64,000 nt of DNA from Labrenzia sp. R4_2 (GCF_017743865.1 NZ_JAGHRJ010000001.1:1054001-1118000); one strand, 5' to 3'. Shown: positions 18,307-28,471, numbered from the stretch's first letter. Notes: a model not told the origin generated them from the sequence alone. Program-made: numbers and translations.

Positions 18307-19464
18307 TCAGCCTCTTGGCAAGGGTGGTTTGCTCGGTGGTACGATCTCGACGGTAGATCCGCTTGCCGGTGGTGTGGCGATGAGCTCAACCGCTAGCACT
18401 GGCTTTGCGCTGGGCACGGGAACAAACTCAGGCTGGGGCACGAACCATGTCTGGAAGCTGTAGGTCGGGGCGGAAACAGGATCCTTGAGATAGCTCTGCG
18501 CTCCGGGGAGGCCCATCGGATAGCGCCGGTTTTGTCCGGCCTCATAGGCAGCGGTTTCATTGCTGCAAAGCCGCATGCGCATATCCTCGGGCCGTGTCTC
18601 CACAGCGTTGTAAAGGTCGGCGAGGGTTTGACCATTTGCGGAAAGGTTTCCGGCAAAGGCGTCGTCGAACAATTTGGCGGTGCGTTCTGATCGTTCCCGG
18701 CCTGTTGTCGCGCCCAGAACAACCACCAGCAAGCGTTTGCCATCCCGCTCTGCAATCGCCACGATGTTGCGGCCTGCCGAACACACAAAACCGGTCTTGA
18801 GACCAAGCGTTCCGGGGTAACGCGTGATCAGCTCGTTGTACGAGATCAGTTCCCTGTCATCGATGGTCACAGCAGCAGTACGGAACATCTCGTGGTATTG
18901 CGGATGTTCTTGAAAAAGGTGGCGGCCGAGAACCGCAAGATCGCGCGCGGATACGGTTTGTTTGCGATCGAAAAGGCCATTCGGGTTGGTGAAAAGGGTT
19001 GCGGTCATCCCGAGACGGTTCGCTTGTGCGTTCATCAGGTCGACAAACGCGGCTTCGGTCCCTGCGACGGTCTCCGCGAGCGCAACGGCCACCTCATTTG
19101 CTGAACCCACCAATACCGCATAGAGCGCATCTTTCAGCGTCATCGCATTGCCGACCTTCAATCCGGCATATGCAGCGGACTGGTCCATGGCGTTATGGGA
19201 TAGGATAACCGGCGTTGAGAGATCAACGTCCCCGCGCTCAAGGGCTTGGAACGTAACGAGCGCGGTCATCAGCTTCGCTGTCGATGCCGGATACCAGGGA
19301 TCTCCAGCCGCTTCGGCATGCAAGACAGCGCCAGTGTCGAGATCCACGACAAGGGAAGGCGTCGTGAGTGTCTGATGTTCCTGCGCAACACCTGCACCGA
19401 TGCCGCCAATTGCTCCTGACAGAAGGCCAACTAAGAGGGTCGTGATGGCGGCAAAGCGAAGCAT
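18307..19464 (-). CDS. D-alanyl-D-alanine carboxypeptidase (peptidase S11, low-molecular-mass PBP)
   Basis: This enzyme trims the terminal D-Ala from peptidoglycan pentapeptides in the periplasm. The frame is open from 19530, but the ATG at 19464 has GAGAAGG six nt upstream and gives a clean signal peptide (LRFAAITTLLVGLLSGAIGG, cleaved near VAQ). The three active-site motifs are present: SxxK in PASTAKLM, SxN in VGSANEVAVA, and KTG in GLKTGFVC. The 385-residue protein ends in a Pro-rich tail (VEIVPPSKPPLPRG) rather than the usual amphipathic anchor helix or SPOR domain, so membrane attachment is uncertain. Confidence 0.92.
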   Translation of the reverse strand: MLRFAAITTLLVGLLSGAIGGIGAGVAQEHQTLTTPSLVVDLDTGAVLHAEAAGDPWYPASTAKLMTALVTFQALERGDVDLSTPVILSHNAMDQSAAYAGLKVGNAMTLKDALYAVLVGSANEVAVALAETVAGTEAAFVDLMNAQANRLGMTATLFTNPNGLFDRKQTVSARDLAVLGRHLFQEHPQYHEMFRTAAVTIDDRELISYNELITRYPGTLGLKTGFVCSAGRNIVAIAERDGKRLLVVVLGATTGRERSERTAKLFDDAFAGNLSANGQTLADLYNAVETRPEDMRMRLCSNETAAYEAGQNRRYPMGLPGAQSYLKDPVSAPTYSFQTWFVPQPEFVPVPSAKPVLAVELIATPPASGSTVEIVPPSKPPLPRG

Positions 19465-20255
19465 TGAGGGCCTTCTCATCATTGCGTATCGCGGTTCAAG
19501 TGACCGGTGTAATAGGTATTGTGCGCGCAATCGTCCGTTACAAAAACAATACGACCTGTTTAAGTCGTTTAAAGGTGTTCGCTAAAATTTGCCTCACCCC
19601 AATCGTTTGAGGAAATTGGATCTTTCAAACTGGAATAATCCGGATTGGTCGCAAGTGTTGTCTGAACTTAAAAAAGAAAATGGGTTGCGACCAGAGGATG
19701 TTGATCAGAAGCCAAATGGCATTGTGACTGTAGCCGCTGTCTCTCTGCGGTTTTCGCCCTGGGAAAGCCAGGGCCATAAAAGTCGGTGATTGGCAAGACC
19801 CGGCCAGGGTTGGATACTTCGACGTATTCGGCGACCCTCGCTGCCACGACACGACCTCGGGGACCGAGTTGCAAGTCGGAGAAAACCAGCAGACCGGGGA
19901 TGCTTGCAAGACTGCTGAATGCGTTTGGTCTTCGGCAAACATGCTGAATCGGCGGAGCAACAAGGTCCGTTCGAAACAATGAGATGAGCCTTTGCGATTG
20001 ACCACTGCTGTATATCCACACCGCAGGGTCATTTGACGTGATTGTGCTTGGAACAAACTGAGCGGATAGAATATCTAATTGATTTAAAGAGTTAGCCCAT
20101 CACAGCAAGCCGCAGTCAGCGGCGGTCATCCCGAATTGTGAGAGGATGGCTAGATTTATGGGTGACCTGACGCCCGGAATGCAATAGGAGGCTTCCGCGA
20201 CGGGAGGTCAGGATTAGCTCTGCAGATACTGCAGGTCACTGGGTAGAGAGCGGTA
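19465..20255. other. Long intergenic region without a convincing gene
   Basis: This 790-bp gap contains short overlapping frames on both strands, the longest being 143 codons at 20056-19625 on the minus strand and 66 codons at 19589-19789. None has a good ribosome-binding site or a recognisable domain. Bases around 19700-20040 code in several frames at once, as dispersed non-coding repeats often do. The last 95 bp hold the hairpins described separately. Confidence 0.5.
20163..20234 (+). other. Structured 5' leader of the first tandem binding-protein gene
   Basis: TGACCT (20163-20168) pairs with AGGTCA (20205-20210), with inner CCC/GGG and GGAA/TTCC helices, giving a long imperfect hairpin with AGGAGG in its loop. 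CTGCAG-ATA-CTGCAG (20220-20234) follows, 22 bp before the start codon at 20256. This could be a regulatory leader or a processed small RNA. No known riboswitch class is recognised. Confidence 0.35.
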
Positions 20256-21068
20256 ATGCATACGCTATACAGAATTGCCAAGCGTCTAATTGCCATTGTC
20301 TTTTTGGCGATGGGCTTGAATCTGGCGGGCCCTGTGTCGGCAGCTTATGCCGAAACGGATCTTCATTTGATCTACCTGCCGCACCGGCTGACGGAAACCA
20401 GCGACAAACAGTATGACCGCCTGTTGGACGAGATTTTCTCCGGCACCGAGCTAACTGTTGCCCGCGAAGCGTCCCCTATGAAACGCGCGTTGACACTGTT
20501 CTTGTCCGACCGTGACAGCTGCCTTTTTCCGATCAGCGTCAAGGCACTTCACGCGGTCGCCGAGCCGGACGCAATTGTGTCTTCAGAACTGATCGACATC
20601 GTTTCCCTGCGGCTTTACACGCCGACCGGAGATACGGAGAAAGCCTTCACATCTGTCGATGACTTTGACCCAAGACGGGTCGGCTACATCGCGGGGTCCG
20701 GGACTGTGCAGGGTCTCGGCCCGAAGCATAAACTCTTCGTTCCTATTCCGTCTGAAGAACAGCTTATCCGGATGCTGGAACTCGGACGTCTTGATGCGTT
20801 TTTGGGTCACCATCCGGACATAGCCTTGGCGCTGGAAGACCTGAACCGACCGGGTTTGTTGCGGGTTAGTCCCATCACGGTGAGCAATGTGCGTTTTCCA
20901 ATCTCTTTCGTCTGTCACGACACGGCGGACGGGAGGCACTTCATCGAAGAGGTGAACGCGCAGATTCGGCAGCTCCACCAGGATGGAGAGATTCGCCGGG
21001 TACTTGGTCCACACGCCAATCTGCCGACTGATGCTGAAGATGCCATTGGCGCCCAAGTCTCTCAGTGA
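20256..21068 (+). CDS. Periplasmic solute-binding-like protein (family 3 type), tandem copy 1
   Basis: The 270-residue protein has a signal peptide (IAKRLIAIVFLAMGLNLAGP, cleaved near AYA) and no membrane segment. The rest resembles the amino-acid-binding fold of solute-binding protein family 3: IYLPHRLTETSDKQYDRLLD, then a middle GYIAGSGTVQGL, then PIPSEEQLIRMLELGRLDAF. No ABC permease or ATPase gene is near. Such orphan proteins either serve a distant transporter or act as secreted ligand sensors. It is closely similar to its neighbour at 21170, from which it is separated by 101 bp. Ligand unknown. Confidence 0.75.
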   Translation: MHTLYRIAKRLIAIVFLAMGLNLAGPVSAAYAETDLHLIYLPHRLTETSDKQYDRLLDEIFSGTELTVAREASPMKRALTLFLSDRDSCLFPISVKALHAVAEPDAIVSSELIDIVSLRLYTPTGDTEKAFTSVDDFDPRRVGYIAGSGTVQGLGPKHKLFVPIPSEEQLIRMLELGRLDAFLGHHPDIALALEDLNRPGLLRVSPITVSNVRFPISFVCHDTADGRHFIEEVNAQIRQLHQDGEIRRVLGPHANLPTDAEDAIGAQVSQ

Positions 21069-21169
21069 GAATGACGTTTTAACGGTTCGTTCTGACGGAG
21101 AACGGTCATCACGGGGTGTTTGATGAGGGTTAGGCTTGATACCGGTGCGTTGCAAAGACAGAATACATC

Positions 21170-21979
21170 ATGACCTGCAAGAAACTTAGACTTGGCATTG
21201 TCGGACTTTTGTTCCTTGCGTCGGTTATTCTGTCGCCGGCCTTTGCAGGCGCGCAACAGCCAGATACCGTTAAGCTCTATCTGAACTATCTTCCGCACAG
21301 GCTGACCGAAACCAGCGGCAAGCAATATGACCTTTTGCTGGACGTGGCGCTGTCTGGCCAACTTGCGAAGGTGCCGAGGGGAGCTGCCCCGCTCAACCGT
21401 GCAAGGGCCCTGTTCCTCGGTGATACCGGCAGCTGTCTATTTCCGACGAACATTATTGGGCTGGATGCCGGTAATCAAACGGCAACTCTGATCGCCTCTC
21501 AGCCTGTCGATATCGTATCGCTCCGTGTCTACACCACGACCAACGGGGCGTCTTTCACATCTCTATCTGATTTCGACCCGTATCGCGTGGGTTATATCGA
21601 AGGGTCTGGCAGCATTCACGGCCTTGCAAACGCGGAGAAGTTCTATCCGATCCCGTCGGAAGAGCAGCTTATTGAAATGCTCAGCCTCGGGCGCCTGGAT
21701 GCATTCCTGGGGCACCATCCGGATACGGCACTCGCTTTAGAGGAATTGGGCAAGCCGGATGCCCTGCGTGTCAGTCCGATCACGCTTCACAACATTCGCC
21801 TGCCCATATCCTTCGTCTGCCACGACAATGAGCCGGGACGGGCGTTTGTCGCAGCCATCAACACCCGGATCACCGACCTTCAAAAGAGCGGTCAAATTCG
21901 CAACATCCTCGGGCCTCACGCCGAGCTGGCGTCCGAGGCGGTGGACCATGAGGAGAAACCGGAAGACATGATCCGATAG
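21170..21979 (+). CDS. Periplasmic solute-binding-like protein (family 3 type), tandem copy 2
   Basis: The 269-residue paralogue of the preceding gene has its own signal peptide (ending near AFAGAQQ). Shared blocks include YLPHRLTETSxKQYD, SCLFP, PVDIVSLRVYT against LIDIVSLRLYT, FDPYRVGYIEGSGSIHGL and PIPSEEQLIEMLSLGRLDAF. Both have a cysteine in SCLFP and another in SFVCHD, which could form a disulfide in the periplasm. The pair arose by tandem duplication. The ribosome-binding site is weak. No transporter partner is adjacent and the ligand is unknown. Confidence 0.75.
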   Translation: MTCKKLRLGIVGLLFLASVILSPAFAGAQQPDTVKLYLNYLPHRLTETSGKQYDLLLDVALSGQLAKVPRGAAPLNRARALFLGDTGSCLFPTNIIGLDAGNQTATLIASQPVDIVSLRVYTTTNGASFTSLSDFDPYRVGYIEGSGSIHGLANAEKFYPIPSEEQLIEMLSLGRLDAFLGHHPDTALALEELGKPDALRVSPITLHNIRLPISFVCHDNEPGRAFVAAINTRITDLQKSGQIRNILGPHAELASEAVDHEEKPEDMIR

Positions 21980-22178
21980 ACCGGTTGGGGTCTGTCGCTT
22001 TTTTTCCCGCCTTTCGTATTGGTCATCGCTTCCCGTTCCCTTGACATTCCGCGCTGGGCATGGCTTGTGCAGCGCGCACGGCCTGCGTTCTGCGGGCCGT
22101 AATGGTTTTCTGTGTCTCGACATTGCGATTGGCTGTTTGAGGCGCACTGCACATCTGAACAAGAATTGAGGAACGAGA

Positions 22179-23960
22179 ATGCATCCCTACCGTAGCCATA
22201 CTTGCGGTGATCTGCGTCTGTCCGACGAAGGCCAGACCATCCGTCTTTCCGGCTGGGTCCACCGGGTCCGAGATCATGGTGGGGTGCTGTTTATCGATCT
22301 GCGCGATCACTACGGCATGACGCAATGCGTGGTCGATCCTGATTCTGCGGCTTTCGGTCTGGCTGAAACCGTGCGCTCCGAATGGTGTATCCGCATCGAT
22401 GCGACCGTGAAGAAGCGGACCGAAGAGACCATCAATCCGGACCTTCCAACCGGCGAGATCGAAGTCTTCATCCGCGATATGGAAGTCCTTGGCTCCGCCA
22501 AGGAATTGCCGCTGCCGGTCTTCGGTGAGCAGGAGTACCCGGAAGAGGTGCGCCTGAAATATCGCTTCCTGGATCTGCGCCGCGAAAAGCTGCACAACAA
22601 CATGATCCTGCGCTCCAATGTCGTGCGCGATATCCGCGACCGCATGTGGGCGATTGGTTTCAACGAGTTCCAGACGCCGATCATTACGGCGTCTTCTCCG
22701 GAAGGTGCGCGCGACTTCCTCGTGCCCTCCCGGCTGCATCCGGGCAAGTTTTACGCGCTGCCGCAAGCACCGCAGCAGTTCAAGCAGCTGCTGATGGTCT
22801 CAGGGTTTGACAAGTACTTCCAGATCGCGCCGTGTTTCCGCGATGAAGATCCGCGCGCCGACCGCTCGCCGACCGACTTCTACCAGCTGGACATGGAAAT
22901 GTCCTTCGTGACCCAGCAGGAAGTTTTCGACACGATCGAGCCGGTGATTGCAGGCGTCTTTGAGAAGTTCGGCAACGACCGTCCGGTCAACCGCGACTGG
23001 CCGCAGATCTCCTATAAGGACAGTGCACTGTGGTACGGCACCGACAAGCCGGACCTGCGTAACCCGATCAAGATGCAGATCGTGTCCGAGCATTTCGCCG
23101 GATCCGGCTTTGCGATCTTTGCAAACCTTCTGGAGCAGCCCGGCACGGAAATCCGCGCCATTCCGGCTCCGAAGGGCGGTAGCCGCAAGTTCTGCGACCG
23201 TATGAACAAGTTCGCGCAAGGCGAAGGCTTGCCGGGCATGGGTTACATCTTCTGGCGCAAGGCGGAAGACGGGTCCATGGAAGCGGCCGGTCCGCTTGCG
23301 AAGAACATCGGTCCGGAGCGCACCGAAGCGATCCGCCAGCAGCTCGGTCTTGAGGTCGGCGATGCGGCTTTCTTCCTTGGCGGCAAGCCGAAGCAGTTCC
23401 AGGCCGTTGCCGCAAAAGCTCGTGTCACCATCGGTGAAGAGCTTGGCCACACTGACAAGGAGCGGTTCGAATTTGCCTGGATCGTCGACTTCCCGATCTA
23501 CGAAAAGGACGAGGAAACCGGCGAGATCGATTTTGAACACAACCCGTTCTCCATGCCGCAGGGTGGGATGGAAGCGCTGGAAGGTGATCCGCTGGAGGTT
23601 CTCGGCTACCAGTACGATCTGTCCTGTAACGGTCACGAGCTGGTGTCCGGTGCGATCCGGAACCACAAACCGGAAATCATGTACAAGGCTTTCGAGATCG
23701 CCGGGTATCCGAATGACGAAGTCAACAAGCGCTTTGGTGGCATGGTCAACGCGTTCCAGTACGGAGCACCTCCGCACGGTGGTTGTGCAGCCGGTATCGA
23801 CCGCATCGTGATGCTGCTGGCGGATGAAGCCAACATCCGTGAGGTCATGCTGTTCCCGATGAACCAGAAAGCTGAAGACCTGATGATGGGCGCGCCGAAT
23901 GAGCCGGATACCGCCCAGCTGCGCGAACTTCATTTGCGGCTTAACCTCCCGGAAGAGTGA
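22179..23960 (+). CDS. aspS: Aspartyl-tRNA synthetase
   Basis: AspRS charges tRNA(Asp). The 593-residue length and bacterial domain order are complete: an N-terminal OB anticodon-binding domain (residues 15-110), class II motif 2 ([20 protein letters not shown]), the large bacterial insertion (280-420) and motif 3 ([19 protein letters not shown]). GAGGAACGA lies upstream of the ATG. The anticodon domain has [14 protein letters not shown] histidine at that place occurs in non-discriminating AspRS enzymes, which also make Asp-tRNA(Asn) for amidation, so this one may be non-discriminating. Confidence 0.97.
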   Translation: MHPYRSHTCGDLRLSDEGQTIRLSGWVHRVRDHGGVLFIDLRDHYGMTQCVVDPDSAAFGLAETVRSEWCIRIDATVKKRTEETINPDLPTGEIEVFIRDMEVLGSAKELPLPVFGEQEYPEEVRLKYRFLDLRREKLHNNMILRSNVVRDIRDRMWAIGFNEFQTPIITASSPEGARDFLVPSRLHPGKFYALPQAPQQFKQLLMVSGFDKYFQIAPCFRDEDPRADRSPTDFYQLDMEMSFVTQQEVFDTIEPVIAGVFEKFGNDRPVNRDWPQISYKDSALWYGTDKPDLRNPIKMQIVSEHFAGSGFAIFANLLEQPGTEIRAIPAPKGGSRKFCDRMNKFAQGEGLPGMGYIFWRKAEDGSMEAAGPLAKNIGPERTEAIRQQLGLEVGDAAFFLGGKPKQFQAVAAKARVTIGEELGHTDKERFEFAWIVDFPIYEKDEETGEIDFEHNPFSMPQGGMEALEGDPLEVLGYQYDLSCNGHELVSGAIRNHKPEIMYKAFEIAGYPNDEVNKRFGGMVNAFQYGAPPHGGCAAGIDRIVMLLADEANIREVMLFPMNQKAEDLMMGAPNEPDTAQLRELHLRLNLPEE

Positions 23961-24268
23961 TCTTACCGGGAAAGGGTGCAAAAGCCTGATAGAAGGCTCC
24001 AGTCCGCTGGAGCGCAAAGGCCGGCTCTGCTGGCCTTTGTCGTATCAGACGGTTAGAAAGCTCCGGTCGGTGATTAGCCGCTGATCGACTCGCAACAACG
24101 CAGTTCGCGAAACGGCTGTGTCGCCCATTGCTGCATGAAGTCACAGATTTCAATGCAACAGGCGATGCTTCTGGTTTTAAGAATGCCGCGAAACGCGATA
24201 GATAGTGCGGGCAGGGTGGCGCAGGGAAGGACACAGGGTCCGGTTGCGCCGAAGAAAGGCATGAGTGC
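23961..24268. other. Intergenic region between aspS and the ABC exporter gene
   Basis: About 300 bp. Near aspS it holds a small hairpin (CTCCAG/CTGGAG, 23997-24012) and the terminator-like stem at 24016-24038. The remainder shows no coding frame with a convincing start. Confidence 0.5.
24016..24038 (+). terminator. Terminator-like hairpin after aspS
   Basis: AAAGGCC (24016-24022) pairs with GGCCTTT (24032-24038) around a 9-nt loop. Only a short T run is present, so termination may be weak. Confidence 0.5.
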
Positions 24269-26056
24269 GTGCTCAATTTTCGGAAAGTGAACGCTGAGAC
24301 GGATCCGAATGAAACCATTCCCTTGATCCGACGTCTCTTCGGGGAAAACCTGAGGACCTATCTGCCTCAGTACGCGCTCGCATTCGTGTTCATGGGGTTC
24401 GTGGCGGCGACCACAGCGGCCAGTGCCTGGATCATGCGCGACGTGGTCAACGAGGTGTTCGTTAACCGCGACCAGCAGATGGTCTATGTCATTGCCGGCG
24501 TAGTGATGCTGATATTCGCGGTCAAGGGCGTATCCACCTATGGCCAGCTGGTGGTGCTAGCACGGGTCGGCAACGCGATCATTGCCAGCCTTCAAAAGCG
24601 CCTGTTTGACCATATTTTGCAGCTCGACCAGGCTTATTACGACCGTAAATCGCTCGCCGAGATCAATGTGATCGTCACACAGGGGGTAAACTCCGCCCGC
24701 ATGACGATGGACATGGTTGTTGTCTCTCTCGGCCGTGATCTCCTGACCTTGATCGGTCTTGTCATCGTGATGGTCGTTCAGAACCCGCTGCTGAGTTTCT
24801 TTGCCTTCGTCATCATGCCGCCAGCGGTCATCGGCGTTGCGATCCTGATCCGGCGGGTCAAGAAGCATATGAACCGCCAGGTGGTCTCAACCGCCAAGAT
24901 TACGGCAGCCCTGCAAGAAACCGTGCTTGGTGTGCGGGTGGTCAAGGCCTTCGGAATGGAAGACGCCATGCGGGACCGTATGGGCGACTCGGTAGAAGAT
25001 GTCCAACGGCAGGCCAACAAAATCGCAACCTTGAGCGCCCGGACATCGCCCATGATGGACACGCTCGGCGGGTTCGCCATTGCGATGGTGATCTTCTATG
25101 GCGGGTATTCCGTTGTGGAGCTTGGTCAGGATCCGGGCGCATTGTTCTCCTTCATCACGGCTCTTTTGCTTGCTTACGACCCGGCACGCCGTTTGGCGCG
25201 GCTCAACGTCAATCTTGGCCGTGAAATGGTTGGCTTGAGATTGATGTACGAGTTGATCGATGAGAAAGCCGATCTCAAGGACCGCGACGGAGCCAAATCC
25301 CTTGCTGTTTCAAGCGGCGAAATCGTGTTCGACGACGTCCGGTTTTCCTATGGAGACGGTGCAGCACTCAGCGGTGCTTCCTTCAAGGCCGAGCCGGGCA
25401 AAATGACCGCGTTGGTCGGTGCCTCAGGTGCCGGCAAGTCGACCGTGTTCTCGCTAATCGAGCGGTTCTATGATCCCCAATCCGGCGAAATCCGAATCGA
25501 TGGTCAACCGGTTCAGGAGGTTCAGGTCGCGACCTTGCGCCGGTCCATCGCCTACGTCGGGCAGGATGCTTATCTCTTCAACATGAGCCTTCGCGACAAC
25601 ATCGGCGTTGGTGTGCCTGGTGCAACCGAAGCGGACATCATCGAAGCGGCGAAAGCAGCGAATGCGCATGACTTCATCACCGCTCTACCGGACGGATACA
25701 ACACCAGTGCCGGGGAGGGCGGCAACAATCTCTCCGGTGGTCAGCGCCAACGGATCGCCATTGCCCGTGCGATGCTCAGGGACGCGCCGATCCTTTTGCT
25801 GGACGAAGCAACATCGGCATTGGATGCAGAATCTGAAGCCAAGATCCAGTCCGCGCTGGAAACCTTGATGACCGGCCGGACGACACTCGTTATTGCACAC
25901 CGGCTTTCAACGGTTCGCCATGCTCACCAGATCCATGTCATGGATCGGGGCAAGGTCGTGGAGAGCGGAACGCACGACAAGCTCTACGATCACGACGGCA
26001 TTTACCGGCGGCTCTGTGATCTGCAGTTTCAGGACAAGACGGAAGCTGCGGAGTAA
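24269..26056 (+). CDS. ABC exporter, fused membrane and ATPase domains (MsbA-like)
   Basis: This half-transporter of 595 residues has six transmembrane helices in residues 30-325 followed by an ATPase domain. The ATPase motifs are complete: Walker A GASGAGKST, Q-loop YVGQDAYLF, signature NLSGGQRQRIAIARAM, Walker B ILLLDEATSALD and the H-loop IAHRLSTVRHA. The protein works as a homodimer in the inner membrane. Family members flip lipid A precursors or export lipids and drugs, and the substrate here is unproven. The start is a GTG with AAAGG ten nt upstream. It stands alone as a transcription unit. Confidence 0.93.
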   Translation: MLNFRKVNAETDPNETIPLIRRLFGENLRTYLPQYALAFVFMGFVAATTAASAWIMRDVVNEVFVNRDQQMVYVIAGVVMLIFAVKGVSTYGQLVVLARVGNAIIASLQKRLFDHILQLDQAYYDRKSLAEINVIVTQGVNSARMTMDMVVVSLGRDLLTLIGLVIVMVVQNPLLSFFAFVIMPPAVIGVAILIRRVKKHMNRQVVSTAKITAALQETVLGVRVVKAFGMEDAMRDRMGDSVEDVQRQANKIATLSARTSPMMDTLGGFAIAMVIFYGGYSVVELGQDPGALFSFITALLLAYDPARRLARLNVNLGREMVGLRLMYELIDEKADLKDRDGAKSLAVSSGEIVFDDVRFSYGDGAALSGASFKAEPGKMTALVGASGAGKSTVFSLIERFYDPQSGEIRIDGQPVQEVQVATLRRSIAYVGQDAYLFNMSLRDNIGVGVPGATEADIIEAAKAANAHDFITALPDGYNTSAGEGGNNLSGGQRQRIAIARAMLRDAPILLLDEATSALDAESEAKIQSALETLMTGRTTLVIAHRLSTVRHAHQIHVMDRGKVVESGTHDKLYDHDGIYRRLCDLQFQDKTEAAE

Positions 26057-26280
26057 TTCTCCTGCGGCGCCGGGATTGCGGGTCGACAAAGCCCACATGC
26101 GACCCACTGACCAGATTTCTCGGTGGGGCGAAATCTAAAAAATTTGCAATCTTTGCGTTCATGAAAGAGCCGCAATTGGTTCAGATGTTTGCCGAGCGAA
26201 ACCAGGGACATCGCTGGTTGATCAGCGAGCGGCCTTGGCGTCATCGAAAACCTTGACCGATTTTGCAAAGGACTTTTCAA

Positions 26281-26865
26281 ATGTCAGCACGTCCCCTCAT
26301 TTCGACCATTGCAGCCGCAGCGCTGTCGGTGTTTGCTTTTTCTGGTGCCGCCTCGGCGATGTCCGAGCCAACCTTTGAGGAAGCCTTCGCAGCCGCCGAA
26401 ACAGTGTCCTACAAAGCGCAGGTCGTCACGACCAACCCGGCCCGCAACGAGATCATCGTCAAGGCGAAGGACCGCAATGAATTCGCTGTGCCAGTTCAGG
26501 CCGGATTTGACATCGCATCGGTGCGGGAAAACCAGTTCCTGAACGTGACGTATCTTGCCGGTGTCGTCATCGGCATCGAAAAAAGCAAAAACACCAAGCC
26601 TGAGATCGATGCCTCAAAAACGGTCGTTCTTGCCGATGAAGACCGGTTGCCCGCGGGCCTGACAGCCCGTCAGATGACCGTCACGGTCAAGATCCTGACC
26701 GCGGACACGGAAACCGGAAAGGTCCGTTTCACAGGCCCTGATGGCGAGGAACGCACCTACACAGTTCAAAACCTGGAAATCTTGAGTGATCTTAAGATCA
26801 AGGGTGGCGAGCTGTTTGATGTTACCTTCTTCGACGCCATCGGCTTCGAAATCACCAATACCTGA
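26281..26865 (+). CDS. Secreted protein with two beta-repeat modules, function unknown
   Basis: The ATG at 26281 follows AAGGA by 8 nt; the frame is open from 26263. The 194-residue product has a signal peptide (SAAALSVFAFSGAASA type, cleaved near residue 26). The mature part contains two related beta-rich modules. The first (about 40-105) contains SYKAQVVTTNPARNEIIVKA and ends FLNVTYLAGVVIGIEK. The second (about 130-190) contains TVKILTADTETGKVRFTGPD and ends LFDVTFFDAIGFEI. I know this pattern from small periplasmic proteins of unknown role in proteobacteria. A strong terminator follows, so it is monocistronic. Confidence 0.75.
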   Translation: MSARPLISTIAAAALSVFAFSGAASAMSEPTFEEAFAAAETVSYKAQVVTTNPARNEIIVKAKDRNEFAVPVQAGFDIASVRENQFLNVTYLAGVVIGIEKSKNTKPEIDASKTVVLADEDRLPAGLTARQMTVTVKILTADTETGKVRFTGPDGEERTYTVQNLEILSDLKIKGGELFDVTFFDAIGFEITNT

Positions 26866-26888
26866 TCAATTCCAATCAGAACAGAAAA

Positions 26889-26916
26889 ACGCGGCGGTAG
26901 GTTCCGCCGCGTTTTT
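26889..26916. terminator. Strong rho-independent terminator
   Basis: ACGCGGCGG (26889-26897), loop TAGGTT and CCGCCGCGT (26904-26912) are followed by TTTT. Upstream A residues make it usable from both directions, serving the secreted protein gene and the convergent gene at 26933. Confidence 0.92.
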
Positions 26917-26932
26917 GTTTTCGGAGTATGGA

Positions 26933-28102
26933 TTACTGATTGGCAGTAATCGACACACCCAACAACTGCGGGACCATTTGCGGGGCCATCATCGCCGCAC
27001 CCATGATCTGGGCAAACGGGACCGGGTTTTCCGGAGACGCGGTGATTTCAAGGGAACCCGGGTTCGTCAGGTATTGTGTCACGGCTTCTGCGACCTGGCC
27101 TTCGAGATCCTTGTTCTGAAGCATGCCCAACATCAGCGGCAGGCTGCCGGTCAGGCCAGCAACATACTGCTGGGTGTCGACGCCGGCTTTTTGGGCTTCC
27201 TGATCCAGCACCCGGCCGGTCAGAGACGCATCATCCAAACGGATGCGCACATTGGACACGGAGATGTTCTGAAGAAGGGCCATGGACTCTTCCGGATTGT
27301 CGGATGCCTTGTTCAGCTCCTCAACAACTTCACGCGTTACACCGCCGAGTGAGAGCGACAGGGTCAGCGCGGCAGCGTCCTGGCCATCGATCTTAAGGTC
27401 CGGGATATTGATCGTAGCCGCATCCGGATCCCACTTGCCGGAGCCCGAAATGTTCATACTGAGGGTTTCGTAGCCAAGGTCTTGCAGGGATTTGGCTTCT
27501 TCGGCCTGGATCTCTTTCACATCCACGACGATGTTTGAGATTTCGAAGCTACCGCTCGTTGGCTGATCGCCATCCATTTCGTCGATGGACGAGGTGATCG
27601 TATCGATTGTGGCGATCTTGCCGTCTTCGTCATTGATCTGGATGGTCGAAGCTTCAAAGGTCTTGTAGCTCGGATCAACGGTCGGGGCGCCGTTTTGAAC
27701 TTCTTCAGCTGCCGGCAAGACAAGGTCCGTTGCGGTCATGTTTGCCATGGTGAGCCCGCCGTCGTCGGCCGCAAGTTCCAGGTTTTGAAGCTGAAGGCCG
27801 CTCAGTTTCAAACGGCCATTGTCCAGAACAGAACCACCGGAGAGGGTCGTGGTGCCGATGGTGACAGTGCCATCGTCATCTTCGCTTTTGAGAACGAGGT
27901 CTGCGATGGTGACGTCACCGCCCGTTTCGTTGACGCTGCCATAGCTTTCCACGTCGCCGCTGTCTGAATCGAGGAGTTTCAAGAACGCATCGGCAACCGG
28001 TACGCCGCTCGGGTCGAATGCGAGGGCCGGTGCAGCCTGAGCCAAAAACAGACCAACTGCGGTTGAAAGGCCGAGGCCGATCCGGGACTTCTTGGAAATC
28101 AT
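26933..28102 (-). CDS. Exported protein of unknown function, 389 aa
   Basis: I do not recognise a named family. The protein has a signal peptide (RIGLGLSTAVGLFLAQAAPA, cleaved near ALA). The acidic, Asp- and Ser-rich mature region is built of repeated beta-strand-like segments (TIADLVLKSEDDDGTVTIG, LKLSGLQLQNLEL, FEISNIVVDVKEI, LSMNISGSGKWD). From about residue 275 it becomes more helical (LLQNISVSNVRIRLDDASLTG onward). The pattern resembles large periplasmic AsmA- or DUF945-like proteins, but only loosely. It is convergent with the gene at 26281 and shares its terminator. Confidence 0.65.
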   Translation of the reverse strand: MISKKSRIGLGLSTAVGLFLAQAAPALAFDPSGVPVADAFLKLLDSDSGDVESYGSVNETGGDVTIADLVLKSEDDDGTVTIGTTTLSGGSVLDNGRLKLSGLQLQNLELAADDGGLTMANMTATDLVLPAAEEVQNGAPTVDPSYKTFEASTIQINDEDGKIATIDTITSSIDEMDGDQPTSGSFEISNIVVDVKEIQAEEAKSLQDLGYETLSMNISGSGKWDPDAATINIPDLKIDGQDAAALTLSLSLGGVTREVVEELNKASDNPEESMALLQNISVSNVRIRLDDASLTGRVLDQEAQKAGVDTQQYVAGLTGSLPLMLGMLQNKDLEGQVAEAVTQYLTNPGSLEITASPENPVPFAQIMGAAMMAPQMVPQLLGVSITANQ

Positions 28103-28471
28103 GATGTGTACTCCAAACGTGAAGTGTCAGGGCTGACGCGAGCCTGCGTCATAGCTTAATACCAACGGCGACAGATAGGGACCCATTTATTGCAGCTGGT
28201 GCGAATTGAAAAAGAGACCGGTTTCTTGACCTGCCTCGAAGGTTTTGTCACCCGATTGGTGCAGCGACAATGTGACGGCGATCACGCTCTTGGCGGATTT
28301 CCGCACTTGGGCCGGTAAATGTGCGCCGAAAGGTTGTGGAAAATGAAAACAGCGGTAGGCGCAGCCTCAGCTTATGCAGTCGCAGTTTGGGTTCATCATA
28401 AGCTGCCAAATAGCCTGCTGGCTTAGTGAAATCGTCCTGTCAGGGTTAAGAAATGCTTCTGCATTCAGGGC
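28103..28471. other. Divergent intergenic region
   Basis: These 369 bp separate the starts of the exported protein (minus) and the EAL protein (plus). They must contain both promoters. I see no clear -35/-10 pair, operator or coding frame. Confidence 0.4.

Noticed and set aside
19589..19789. Plus-strand frame of 66 codons in the 19.5-20.2 kb gap
   Set aside because: Weak TTG start, no ribosome-binding site, no domain, and overlap with equally open frames on the other strand.
22800..24017. Minus-strand open frame of 405 codons opposite aspS
   Set aside because: Antisense shadow of aspS; no ribosome-binding site or domain.
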